DNA of 43,762 bases, from assembly GCA_902781215.1 (NCBI GenBank), contig CACZIO010000021.1, forward strand, positions 1-43,762, in the 5' to 3' direction. The stretch comes from an uncultured Lachnospiraceae bacterium. Its GTDB lineage: Bacteria > Bacillota > Clostridia > Lachnospirales > Lachnospiraceae. Shown one piece after another: positions 7,124 to 18,500 of this stretch. The notes beneath the pieces were generated by a model that did no database searches, was not told the DNA's origin, and saw only the letters and a list, made by a program, of their open reading frames with translations. Made by a program: the position numbers and the translations under genes. How positions within the stretch are numbered: position 1 is the stretch's first letter; each line of letters opens with the position of its first letter.

Positions 7124-9418
7124 ATGAGTTTGGATAAATTCGATCATGCGGCATTGCAGAAAAGCTGGAAGTATATCAGAGATCTGAATTCCGTAAGCAG
7201 GGAGCGCCTGGACCAGACGGCGCTGGTATCCATGAACAGGAGTTATACATACCGGCAGATGTTCCGAAACTGGGACAGGTATGCGGAAGTTTTTTCGGCG
7301 CTGGGGATTACGGGAGAGAACCATGCAAGGCTGGCTGTGTTTGACTGCGGCTGCGTGGAATCCTCGTTCGCATTCTATGCCGCAAATATGACAGGCGCTT
7401 CGGCGGCCGGCTATGCCCCCGGCTATCTCTCAGAGAAGTTTCCGCTGGACCGGGCGATCAAAACTGAAGGAATCACAGACCTTCTGATCAACGATGTGGT
7501 GATTAACGAAAAGCTCCTGACGCATGTTCTCAAGCTGAGAAAGGAACTGGGGCTTCGGAATATCATTGTTGTCCGGGTTCCTCTTGACGGCGACGGAATG
7601 GATCCTCAGCTGGTCAAAATGAGCAGGCAGAATTACCGCCGGTTAAAGAAAATGCCGGGCGTGGCATTCATGGACGATCTGATGAGTGCCTACGAGGCAA
7701 CGCCGATCCGCTATGGGAAAGAGGAGAATGATCCTCAGGCATTTATCCTTCATACCTCGGGCACGACAAAGGGGATCAGCAAACCGGTTCCCCTCTCGGA
7801 TTACGCCGTCAATATTGCCGCGGAGAGCATGAAGCAGTGTCCGGAATTTGAGCAGTTTAAGGTGGGGACGGTCTCGCTGTGCACCATGGTCGCGACGTCT
7901 GTCTACGGCTTCGTAAACCAGCTTCACGGCCCGCTCTCTTTCGGCTGCGAGGTGGTGGTCCCGCCGATGTCCAATACGAATCCGTGCTTTGTCAAGATGA
8001 TTTCGGATTATAAAGTGAATGTGCTCTTTATTACGCCCTATTACTTCGAGGCATGGAGCAAGATGCCGGAGGAACTGGTTCCCGACTTTTCCACGGTGAA
8101 CTGCGTGATCACGGGGGGCGCCTATCTTTCCGCGAAGGCAAGGAAAAGGTATATGGCTTTCATCAACGCCCACGGCGGAAACGATCCCATGTTCATCAAT
8201 GGATACGGCATGTCGGAGACCTGCGGCGCATGCATTATCCAGACGGGAGATGTGGAGGATGATTCCATTGGCTTCGCGCTTCCCGGCGTGAACATCCGGA
8301 TTTACGATGAGCTGGAGGAGAAGTTTTACGCTGTCGAGGACCGGCATACGGGTGTTCTCTACATCAATTCTGATTCCATCAGTATGGGAAAGATTGATGA
8401 TACCACCTATTTTGAACTGGAAGAGATTGACGGGCTTCCCTATATCTGCACAAATGATGTTGTGCAGGTAAATGAGGACGGAAGTCTGGCGTGCAAGGGA
8501 AGAGCAAACCGTTATTTCGTCAATAATGACGGGATCAAATTCAATGCGGGACTGATCGAGAATCTCGTGGCGGCACAGGACGGCATCGAAGCCTGCGCCA
8601 TGGTTCCCTGGTATGACAAAATTCTCACCCATGATACCGTGCCGGTTCTTTATGTCCAGACTCTTGAACGGAATCAGAACGACGTGGAAACGGTGCGAAA
8701 GGCCCTGGTGGAAGTATTTATCGGCCAGAAAAAGGCGGAGGAAACAAACCTTCCCATGCAGTGCGTGATCACGGGACAGATTCCGCGCAACGACAATGGA
8801 AAGGTCGATATTTACCGGATTACCACGGGGAAGGTGGAAGGCGCAAGGCACATCATCCGGCCGATCCGAAAAGACGGCGTGCTGCAGGATATCCGCCTCG
8901 AATTCGTGCCCGCGAGCAATAAGAGCATAATGAACGGTGCGGTTCCGGAAGAACTGGAACAGGTTTGGAAGGATATCCGTATGTCTGTGCGCGATGAAAC
9001 CGTGGTCAACCAGGCGGCCAACTCCCTGAGCGCCAAAATGATGGGCCCCATGGCCAATCCTTTTATTGCCCAGCAGATGGAGATACTGAAGCAGACCATG
9101 GCTGTTCTGCAGAATATTCATCAGCAGATGGTGCAGGCGGGAGCGCAGATCATGCAAAGCGCCATGAGCCAGTACAACGGAATGCTGTCAGGCATGACCG
9201 GTGCAGGCGGAGGCGCGCAGTTCCCGTATATGGGCCAGCCGCAGCCGACATCCCAGGCGCCGCAGCTCCCGTATATGGGCCAGCCGCAGCAGATGGCGCA
9301 GGCCCCGCAGTTCCCGTTCATGACGGCTTATATGCCGTGGGGTATGGCGCCGGCTGCGCCAAACGCAGAGGCGCAGGGGCCGGAAGAGCATCCGGAAAGG
9401 GAAGAAGATGATGAATAA
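7124..9418 (+). CDS. Adenylate-forming enzyme with a long helical, low-complexity C-terminal extension
   Basis: Residues 1 to about 575 are a complete AMP-binding enzyme: P-loop HTSGTTKG (about 209), YGMSETCG (about 361), KGRANRYFVNNDGIKF as the hinge region, and IPRNDNGKVDI (about 555) with the likely catalytic lysine. The last 190 residues are unusual. A helical stretch rich in Met and Gln (NPFIAQQMEILKQT and onward) is followed by near-repeats of PQxPYMGQPQ and an acidic end EEHPEREEDDE. Known acyl or aminoacyl ligases end near residue 550. The start is ATG 7124 with GAGGAG upstream. Its stop overlaps the start of the serine-hydrolase gene. It is paralogous to the inactive second half of the 30345-32786 product. 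It could activate an unusual acid or amino acid for the NRPS, and its substrate is unknown. Confidence 0.83.
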   Translation: MSLDKFDHAALQKSWKYIRDLNSVSRERLDQTALVSMNRSYTYRQMFRNWDRYAEVFSALGITGENHARLAVFDCGCVESSFAFYAANMTGASAAGYAPGYLSEKFPLDRAIKTEGITDLLINDVVINEKLLTHVLKLRKELGLRNIIVVRVPLDGDGMDPQLVKMSRQNYRRLKKMPGVAFMDDLMSAYEATPIRYGKEENDPQAFILHTSGTTKGISKPVPLSDYAVNIAAESMKQCPEFEQFKVGTVSLCTMVATSVYGFVNQLHGPLSFGCEVVVPPMSNTNPCFVKMISDYKVNVLFITPYYFEAWSKMPEELVPDFSTVNCVITGGAYLSAKARKRYMAFINAHGGNDPMFINGYGMSETCGACIIQTGDVEDDSIGFALPGVNIRIYDELEEKFYAVEDRHTGVLYINSDSISMGKIDDTTYFELEEIDGLPYICTNDVVQVNEDGSLACKGRANRYFVNNDGIKFNAGLIENLVAAQDGIEACAMVPWYDKILTHDTVPVLYVQTLERNQNDVETVRKALVEVFIGQKKAEETNLPMQCVITGQIPRNDNGKVDIYRITTGKVEGARHIIRPIRKDGVLQDIRLEFVPASNKSIMNGAVPEELEQVWKDIRMSVRDETVVNQAANSLSAKMMGPMANPFIAQQMEILKQTMAVLQNIHQQMVQAGAQIMQSAMSQYNGMLSGMTGAGGGAQFPYMGQPQPTSQAPQLPYMGQPQQMAQAPQFPFMTAYMPWGMAPAAPNAEAQGPEEHPEREEDDE

Positions 9419-11174
9419 ACACATCGCATTCGTGCGGTTTTTTGTGTGTTGTCTCCTGCTTTGCTTTCTCCTGTGCATCCCCGCTTACGGGGCGGAAAAC
9501 AGGCTTCCCTCCGGGATCGGATATGAGGAAATAGACGCTGCCATCCGGGACTATATCAAAGAACATGAAGCTTCGACGGCAGGGCTGGCGTGGTCGGTAT
9601 TTGATGAGAAAGAGGAGCTTTCCGCAGGTTTTTACGGCTATGAGGACAGGGAGAATCAACTTCCTGTTGATGAGGAGACCGTCTTTGAGTGGGGCTCCGG
9701 AACCAAGATTCTGGTATGGGTTTCCGTGATGCAGCTCTATGATGAGGGGCAGCTTGATCTGGAAGCGGATATCCGCACTTATCTGCCGGAGGGGTTCCTG
9801 TCAAATCTGCGGTACGATACCCCGGTGACCATGCTGCATCTCATGAATCATACAGCCGGCTTTCAGTATGGCCTGGCGGATGTGAATATTAAGCAGGCGG
9901 GGCTCTATGCCAATCTGGAGGAGGCGGTTTCGGCGCATAAGCCGGAACAGATTTATGAGCCGGGGACGATCACGGCTTACTCAAACTGGGGTACTTCGCT
10001 GGCAGCCTATATCGTGGAGAGGATCAGCGGAATGGAATTCGCGGATTATGTGCACGAGCATATTTTCGCGCCGCTTGGCATGGAGCGAAGCGCCCTGTAT
10101 ATGGATCTGTCCGATAACGGGTGGGTTCAGGAGAAAAGAAAAGAACTGCAGTGCTATACCTCCGAAGGTGAGCTGATGCAGGACAGCTTCGATTATATTA
10201 CCCTGTATCCCTCCGGGCGATGCGTGTCCACCTTCGGGGATTTCAAAGCGCTTGCCAGGGCTGTTCTGACGAAGGATCCCCGGATTATGAGTGCGGAAGC
10301 ATGGGATACCATGTTTTCCCCGTCGGATTATTTTGCGGGAACGGAGCTTCCCAAGAATTATCACGGTCTGTGGGCAGTCTATCTGGGGGTGCCTGCCATA
10401 GGACATATCGGAAGAACCGGGGGGTCTTCCTGCTATCTGCTGGTTGATCCCGAGCACGGTGTGGGATCTCTGTTCGCATGCAACCAGGGGGGAGATCTGG
10501 TTTATACAGAAGGCGTTCGCTCCTTGATCTACGGCGATTTTCAGTATGAGGATTTCGTCGAAGAACCTGCCATACCGGCAAAGACCTACAGGAATGCCAG
10601 TATTGATGCAAATGGCGCATTTAAGCTGATGGCGTACATCTCTGCGACGGGCGCGCCGCTCAATACGGCCGGACAGTACTATCAGGTTTCGCCCTTTGCT
10701 TCCCGGTCCAGGGTGGAATTTGCCTATATGGATTATCAGGAGATTCCGGATTCCCGGGTGCTTGCGGAATCCTTTACCATTTTATCCTATATAGCAGGTC
10801 TGGTTCTGCTGGCACTGAGCGTACCGGTCAGACTGGTGCTCGGCCTGATTGGGATGAGAAAAAGAAAAGAAGGGGGAAGAGAGCTTGTTCTGTGGAGCAT
10901 CATCGCAACCCTGCTGCCGTTTCTCGTCACCGCGTTTTATCTGTATGCAGGTGCTTCCGTGGCATTCCCCTCCACGAGATATGTATGGGCGTTTTGTGCC
11001 ATCGGCGTCATTGCTGTCTGCATGGCGGCCATGGCCGTCTATGGGATGATCAGGACGGTCAGAGGACGGTTTTCATGGAAGAAGAAAGCCTTTTACTATA
11101 TGATCGCCGCAATTCTGATCCTTTCGGTTGTCTATGTATGTTATTGGAATATGTTCATGTTCTGGAAGATCTAG
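9408..11174 (+). CDS. Membrane-anchored serine peptidase/hydrolase of the beta-lactamase fold (ClbP-like architecture)
   Basis: The product of about 588 residues has an N-terminal signal peptide (FFVCCLLLCFLLCIPAYG), an extracytoplasmic class C beta-lactamase/PBP4-type domain, and four C-terminal hydrophobic segments from about residue 455. Catalytic motifs are visible: SGTK with Ser97 and Lys100, YSN with Tyr191, and HIGRTGG near 333. The colibactin peptidase ClbP has the same layout, with Ser95, Lys98, Tyr186 and C-terminal membrane helices, although three rather than four. ClbP, ZmaM and XcnG remove an N-acyl-D-asparagine cap from exported NRPS prodrugs. Here the NRPS starts C-A-PCP-E, which would make an N-acyl-D-aminoacyl end, so the same job is plausible. 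General peptidoglycan-type or esterase function in this broad family is the alternative. The gene overlaps its upstream neighbour by 11 bases. Confidence 0.82.
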   Translation: MMNKHIAFVRFFVCCLLLCFLLCIPAYGAENRLPSGIGYEEIDAAIRDYIKEHEASTAGLAWSVFDEKEELSAGFYGYEDRENQLPVDEETVFEWGSGTKILVWVSVMQLYDEGQLDLEADIRTYLPEGFLSNLRYDTPVTMLHLMNHTAGFQYGLADVNIKQAGLYANLEEAVSAHKPEQIYEPGTITAYSNWGTSLAAYIVERISGMEFADYVHEHIFAPLGMERSALYMDLSDNGWVQEKRKELQCYTSEGELMQDSFDYITLYPSGRCVSTFGDFKALARAVLTKDPRIMSAEAWDTMFSPSDYFAGTELPKNYHGLWAVYLGVPAIGHIGRTGGSSCYLLVDPEHGVGSLFACNQGGDLVYTEGVRSLIYGDFQYEDFVEEPAIPAKTYRNASIDANGAFKLMAYISATGAPLNTAGQYYQVSPFASRSRVEFAYMDYQEIPDSRVLAESFTILSYIAGLVLLALSVPVRLVLGLIGMRKRKEGGRELVLWSIIATLLPFLVTAFYLYAGASVAFPSTRYVWAFCAIGVIAVCMAAMAVYGMIRTVRGRFSWKKKAFYYMIAAILILSVVYVCYWNMFMFWKI

Positions 11175-11214
11175 TGCATGGACTTTTGTGAATCATTGTG
11201 TATTAGTCTAGCAA

Positions 11215-11231
11215 CATATCATAATGATATG
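11215..11231. promoter_or_regulatory. Perfect 8-bp-arm palindrome directly before the NRPS ribosome site
   Basis: CATATCAT and ATGATATG flank a single A in the 74-base gap before the NRPS gene. The right arm abuts the ribosome site GGTGAGG (11231-11237). A regulator bound here, or a small hairpin, could influence NRPS expression separately from the upstream genes. TTGTGT at about 11197 with an AT-rich hexamer near 11217 could be an internal promoter. Confidence 0.5.
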
Positions 11232-11248
11232 GTGAGGTGTCGTTTTAT

Positions 11249-14200
11249 ATGGAAACTTTTCCTTTGTTAAAGTCTCAAATGGGCGTCTTCGTGGACTGCG
11301 TCAAGTATCCCGCTTCCACACAGTACAATATTCCGAGTATTACAGAACTCACGGATGCCGTGGATCCTGACAGGCTTGAGAGGGCTGTCAGACAGATTTA
11401 TCGCTGCCGCCGGGAACTGCATATTCGGTTCCGGATGAACGATCAGGGCGATCCTGTGCAATATATTCCTTCCGAAGACTCCTTTCAGGTGGTCCGAAGA
11501 AAGATGGAAAGATCAAAAGCACTCTCCTACGCAGAGCATGAATTTGTCAGACCTTTTGATCTTTTCGGAAAGGAGCCGCTGTTCAGGGCTGAGATCATAG
11601 AGACTGAGGAGAAGAATTACCTTCTGATCGACTATCATCATATCCTGATGGATGGCATATCTACCATAGAACTCTTCACAAAAAGGGATATGAAAAAAGC
11701 ATACGAGGGCACGCTTGCGCCCGCGGGATACGGTATGCTTGAATATGCCCTGGAGCAGAACCGAAACCCGCAGCCCGATGCCTATCAGAGGGACCGGGCT
11801 TATTTCCTGAACCGTTTTGAGGGGCTGTCGCTGGCCACTTTGTCGGAAGGACAGGGGGATCCGGTGGGGAAGCTGCTGCGGGCGTCTTCTTTCGTTCCCT
11901 GCGGAGAGGTCGATGCCTTTAGCAGAAAATACAATCTGCCCGTCGACGGACTCTTTCAGGCAGCCTTTTCCCGGGTCCTGATCTCCTTCATGACCGGAAA
12001 AAAAGCGGCCTATACCATGATGATCGGCGGACGGCATGACAGGCGGCTGCAGAACAGCTACGGCATGTTTGTGGAGACGATCCCCGCGCTGGCAGAGCTT
12101 GACCGGGATACGACGGTAGTGGAAATGATCCGTTCGTGTGTCCTGGAGAAGATGATGGCAATCCGTCATCACAGCTATCCTTTCACCGATTTCTGTGAAG
12201 AGCTGCATACGGTTCCGGGGATCAGCTTTAATTTCATCTCGACAGATCATGCAGGGGAATATTTTTATTTTGGTGAGGAAGAGTGTCCCATCAGGCAGAT
12301 TGAGCCGGAGAAGAGCATGAGCGATATCGCCGTCTCCATCTACCGGAATCACAGTGATTACGAGATCCGTGTCACTTCCAGTGAGAAACTGAACAGTCAG
12401 AGGACCCTGGCTGCATTCGGCGGCGCCATCAGGCACGTGCTTTATCAGATGATGCGCAATCCGGAGGCGCCCGCCGCCGGGATTCCTGTGCTCACGGAAG
12501 AGGAGACACAGGAAATCTGCCGCCTTTCTGCGGGGGAACCCTGCCGTTTTGAAGATGGAAAAACGTTTGTGGATCTGTTCCTGGAGGCTGCCCTGGCGCA
12601 TCCGCAGTCGCCTGCGGTCACGGACAGCAGCGGTTCCCTTACCTATCAGGAACTGAACCGGCTGTCGGATTCCGTCGCTGCCTGGCTTCTTGCCGAAAAG
12701 TCTTCGCAGGATGTGTTTGCGGCTGTCAGGATGGGGCGGGTGAAGGAATTCGCCGCCGCTGTTCTTGGCGTGATGAAGGCAGGCATGGCCTATGTGCCCG
12801 TTGACGGCAGTTATCCGGAGGGCAGAATCCGGTATATGCTGGAGGACAGCGGCGCCAGGCTTGTGCTGACGGAGGCGTCCTTCGCAGAGATTGTGAAGCG
12901 CTGTGCCGGCGCGGAGCCGGTAAACCTGGCACGTCCCGGGGGATACGCCTATATGATCTATACCTCCGGTTCCACCGGGAGACCCAAGGGTGTGGTGCAG
13001 AGCCACCGCTCGCTGCGGCATTTTGCAGGATGGCGAACAGACCGGCTCGCCATCTGCCACGGCAAGAATTATGGACATTTCAACAGCTTTTCTTTTGACG
13101 GTTCGCTGGATGACCTGATCTGCCCTCTGGCGGCAGGCGCCTGTGTCCATATCTTCCATGAAGAAGACCGCCTGAATATCAGGGAACTGGCGGATTATAT
13201 CATCAGAAAACGAATCAACGGATTAACCGTGCCGACCCGTTTCGGCATGGAGCTGATCAGGCAGAATCCGGATCTTCCGCTGGATTACCTGATGATGGGC
13301 GGAGAAGCTCTGCAGCCTGCGGGAACCCCCGGCTTTCAGGTGATCAACGGATACGGCCCGACGGAATTTACGGTTTGTTCCTCGTACTATATCGTCAGAG
13401 GGGACGAAAAGAGTATCCCCATCGGACGGCCGGTTCCGGGTACGGCAAGCTATATCTGCGACAGTTTCGGCCATCTCCTTCCTGCGGGTATCCGGGGTGA
13501 GCTGTGCCTTGCCGGACCGCAGATCGCGGAAGGGTACTGGCAGCAGGAGAGCCTGACGGAAGAAAAATTAGTCCGCAGCAGCCTACTTCAGGGGGGCAGG
13601 ATCTACCGGACCGGCGATCTTGCCAGATACAATGAGGACGGCAACCTGGAGTATCTGGGACGAATGGATTCCCAGCTGAAGCTCCGAGGCTTTAGAATAG
13701 AGACCGGGGAAATTGAATATCAGGCATCTCTCTATGAGGGGATACAGTCTGCGGCGGTCAGCGTATTTCAGGATCAGCTTGTACTCTATTACACCGTCGA
13801 GCATGAGATCGACAGAAGTGATCTGCGGGCATATCTCGCGGAGCGGCTGACAGAGTATATGCTTCCGGCGTTCTTTGTGCAGCTTCCGCAGATGCCTTTG
13901 AGCCCGAGCGGGAAGATCGACAGGAAGGCGCTTCCGCAGCCTGTCATTACCGGAGCAGGTGTCTATGAAGCGCCCCGGGACGAAGCGGAAAGGACAGTCG
14001 CCGGCGCCGTGCAGGAGCTTCTCGGGATCACAGAGCCCGCAGGAGCGCTGGACAGCTTCTTTGCGCTTGGAGGAGATTCCATCAAGGCCATCCGTCTGGT
14101 CAGCATGCTGAGAGACCGGGGGATGGAGCTTGGCGTCAGCGATATTATGAAGGGAAGAACCGTGCGGGAGATCGCACGGCTGGCGAAGCATGCTTCCGCA

Positions 14201-15540
14201 CCGGAAATCTCTCACGAACCATATGAAGGGCCGATACCGGACACGCCCATCATTGCCTTTTTTAAGGATCTGCATCTGCCGGAACCGGCATATTTTCACC
14301 AGAGCCGTCTGCTGGTATTAAGAGAGCGTGCAGAGATCGGCAGGCTTCAGAGAGCCTGGGATGCATGCGTTGCCCGGCATGATATGCTCCGGGCTGTTTA
14401 CGATTCCGAAAAAGAGACCCTCTTCGTCCGGGAGAGCCGCACGAAGCTTATCATTGAAGAAGCCCGCGTGGACGCAGATGCTGCGCTCACAGCTTTCTGT
14501 CTGCAGGTGAAGTCCCATCTTGTCATGGATGAAGCACTGGTGAGGGCTGTCCTGATCCATGGGGAGGAAAAAGATTACTTCCTGATTGTCGCGCACCATC
14601 TGGTGGTGGACGGGCTGTCCTGGCAGATTCTTCTGGAAGATCTTCGGAATGCATGGGAGCAGAGCGGGACTGAGGAAGAGATCCGACTTGCATCCGGCAC
14701 CAGCAGTTATTTTGACTATGCCAGGGTACTGAAAGAGTATCGCGACAGTTACAGACTCAGCCGTGAGATTCCCTACTGGAGAAGAACGGAAGAGAAGCTC
14801 CGCTCATTGCCGCTTTCCAGGGCAAAAGATTACAGCCGCAGCTTTGACCGTATTTCCCTGTCCATGGACGAAGAAAAAAGCGGCGAACTCGTGCATGCGG
14901 ATTTTGAAAAATGGCATGCGGATATCAATGATCTGCTGCTGACGGCAGTATGCAGCAGTTACGCCAGGGCGACGGGACATATTTCGGTATCTGTCCAGAT
15001 GGAAGGACACGGCCGGCAGGAGTTTGCTGAAAATCTTCATCTCGACAGGACCGTGGGATGGTTTACATCGGTTTATCCTGTTGTCATTGAAGACCTGTCC
15101 GGACAGATCGAAAAGGATTTTGTCACCGTAAAGGAAAGTCTGCACCGGGTTCCGGATAAAGGCGCGGGCTATTCTGTCCTGCGCTATCTGGCGGGGAAAA
15201 AAGAAGCTGCGCTTTCCTCGGAGAATGCGGCCCGTATCGGCTTCAATTATCTGGGCGACCTGGGCCGGAAGAGGGATGATGATTGGATCGAGGATATTAT
15301 CCTTGCCGGCGACGGCCGCATCGATACGGGATATGATGTCAGTCCGGCAAATGTGTTCGGACCGGATCTGTCCGTAAACTGTCTCGTTGAGGACGGCTGC
15401 TTTAAACTGCAGCTGGACTACAACACAGACATTTATGAGGAAGACACGGCCATCGAATTTGTACGGGGCATACCGGAGGAGATCCGCGCCCTTTGCAGGC
15501 TGATGCGGGAGAGCGCGCATGTTCCGGTCACCGCAACAGA
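11249..15540 (+). other. NRPS module 1: C-A-PCP-E (initiating, D-residue)
   Basis: The condensation domain (about residues 1-430, HHILMDG) is first in the only NRPS of the locus, so it probably acylates residue 1 using the free ACP. The adenylation domain (about 434-899) has pocket residues I read as D-G-D-T-M-G-G-V-C plus Lys. This is close to module 5 but matches no code I can name; the T/V/C pattern recalls aromatic-specific pockets, weakly. The PCP has LGGDSIKA. The epimerase (about 988-1428) shows HHLVVDG, EGHGRQEF, RTVGWFTS and NYLGDLG, all intact. Confidence 0.88.
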
Positions 15541-18500
15541 CCTGGGTGAGACGGAGTGGACCGACAGGGAATTCCTTGCCGTTTCGGAAGATTTTCAGGC
15601 AAGAGGGGTAAAGCTCGAACGGATTTATCCTCTGCTGCCCATGCAGGAGAGCATGCTTTTCACCCATATTTCCGAACCGGATTCCAGGGCTTACAGACTG
15701 GTGCATATCTTTGAAATGGAGGGGCTTCCCACAGCCGCGCAGCTTCAGCGCGCCGTTTACAGGCTGGTAAGGAAACATGAGGTGCTGCGCACGGCGATCA
15801 TCTATGACGGCGTCAGCGTGCCCCGGCAGGCAATCACGGACCGCATACCCGTACCCGTTATGGCGGATGTCAGCGGCGAAGCGGATCCGTTTGGGGCTGC
15901 CATGCGGCTGCGGGAGGAGATGATCCGTGACGGGTTCGACCTGAAGACGACGCCCCTGTTCAATCTGTGCTGCGCCAGGAAGGATGCCCACAGCTGCTAT
16001 CTGATCGTGGCCGTACATCACATCATCATCGACGGATGGTGCATCCGCCTTTACCTTTCCGATCTTGCCATGTTCCTGCGTCAGGAAATGGAGGGCGTTT
16101 CCACGGATGAAACGGCGCCTTCCGCACAGGGCGGGTATGAAGCGGCTGTCCGGGAGATTCTTTCAAAAGACATGTTTGAGGGTCTTTCCTACTGGAGAGC
16201 GCTCCTGGATGACTATGATAATAAAGCAGAGATTCCGTCGTACGGGGAAGTGCCCGAGGAACTGCGCTGTGAAGAAAGCGACCTCTCCATCACGCTGGAT
16301 AAAGAGCTGACAGACAGGTTTACGGCCGTATGCCGTCAGGCGGGCGCTACCGTGAGCAACGGGATCGAACTGGCCTGGGGACTGGTGCTTCAGACGTACT
16401 GCAACAGCGGGGATGCGGTATTTGCCAAGGTGGTATCCGGCAGAGGCAATACAAAGGTCGATGTCAGCGGGATGGTCGGCCTCTTCATCAACTCCGTGCC
16501 GGTAAGAGTAAAAACAGAGAAAGAAACAACGGCATTTACGGCGCTTGCGGAGCTCAGAAGGCAGGCGGACGAAAGCGGTGCTTATGATTTCTGCCCGCTG
16601 GAGCGGATCGAGCAGCAGACAGAACTGGGAAGCAATCTGCTGCAGACCGTTCTTACATTTGAAAACTATGACACGGACGGCGGCCCTTCCGCCGATGCCT
16701 TAAAGCCCGTATATACGAAGGAAGAGCTTTTTGACAGCATCATTCCCTCCCTGTATCTCCGTGAGGGAGCGCTTGTTCTGAATATCGCTTTCGACCGCCG
16801 GCTTTACAGGAGAGAGGAGATCACAAGGGTTCTCCGTTTGTTTAAAACACTGGTGGAGGGGATGGCGGCACAGCCTGACAGACCGCTCTGCCGGCTTGAC
16901 AGGCTGAATTCCGAAGACAGGGCGGATGTGCTTGCCCTGTCAGGCGGAGAGAAGCTGGCATACGATGCAAAAGAGACCTGGCTGGATCTCTTTGCAAGAA
17001 CCGTGGACGCCCGTCCCGGCGCTCTGGCAGTCAAGGATGCGTCAGGGCAGTGCAGTTATGCCCGGCTGGATGAGGAATCCGACCGCATTGCCGCATGGCT
17101 GATCGCCCAGGGCGTACAGAAAAATGATCCTGTGATCGTCAAGATGGACAGGGTTAAAGAATTTGTGATTACCGTGGTCGGAATCCACAAGGCGGGTGCT
17201 GCCTATGTACCTGTGGATCCCGCCTATCCGGAGAAGCGGATCCGGTATATGCTGGAGGACTCCGATGCCAGAATGGTGCTGACAGAGGAGAAGGTAAAGG
17301 AGATCCTTGCAAAGACGAGAGGGCAGGCGCATGGCAGGATCAATCTGGCCGAGCCGGATTGCCTTGCCTATATGATCTACACCTCCGGAAGCACCGGAAA
17401 GCCCAAGGGTGTATCGATCACCCAGCGGTCCCTTCTGAACTATGTGTATGCGGTAAAGAAGCACAGAAAAGTGACCGGGGAAGACCGGATCAGCCATCAC
17501 GTATCCTTCTCCTTCGACGGGCATATTGAAGATCTTTATCCGCAGCTGGCTGTCGGGGCAGCTTTATTTATCATGCCCGAAGCCATCCGGAGAGAACCGG
17601 ATGATATTTATGCGTTCCTGGAAAGGAACCGGATCACGGGAGGAAGCTTTACCACCACCATCGGAAAGATGCTGGTCAGCGACTATGACCTGCATATGCG
17701 GTTTATTTCTCTGGGCGGGGAAGCGCTGACGGATATTCAGGCGGGTCATCCCTATACAATTACGAATGCTTACGGGCCCACGGAGTGTACGGATATCATA
17801 GCGCTCTATGATCTGGATCCGAACAGGGATTACAGCAGGATTCCCATCGGACGCCCCATGGCAAACGGATACATTTTCATTATCGACAGAAACGGCAATC
17901 TTCTGCCGCGGGGCGTGGCGGGAGAAATCTGCTATGCCGGTCCCCAGGCGGGCGTGGGCTACCGGAAGCTCCCGGAAAAAACGGCGCAGAGCTTTGAAAA
18001 ATGCCCCTTTGTCGAAGGCCTTCGGATGTATCATACCGGGGATCTGGGAAGATATAACGAAGAAGGCCAGGTGGAATGCCTGGGAAGAGCCGACAATCAG
18101 ATCAAGCTGCGCGGCTACAGAATAGAGCTGGGAGAAATCGAGGCCTGCGCCGCTCACTATGAGGGCGTTCGCCTTGCGGCGGCAGCGGTGCAGAATGACA
18201 GGCTGATCCTGTACTACTGCACGGAAGACGGCAGCACTGTCGATGAGGCGGCGCTGAAAGCATTTATGGAAGAGACGCTGGCATCCTATATGATTCCGGC
18301 TGTATTTGTGCATCTTTCCGAGATGCCCTTTACGCCCAGCGGAAAGATCAACAGAAGAGCGCTTCCGGCGGCTTCGGGCAGAGATGAGGAGATCACACGG
18401 CCCCGGACAAAGCTGGAGGAGCAGCTGATCGCGATTGCGAAAAAGAATCTGGATATCGGTGAATTCGGCGTGACGGATGATCTGGTCAGTCTGGGAATGA

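Noticed and set aside
7643-9157. A 504-codon minus-strand frame opposite the ligase gene
   Set aside because: It is antisense to conserved adenylation motifs, has no ribosome site and no recognisable domain.
9408-11174. Calling the serine hydrolase a true beta-lactamase resistance gene
   Set aside because: The four C-terminal membrane segments and NRPS context fit peptidase/esterase members of the fold; no specific beta-lactamase features are seen.
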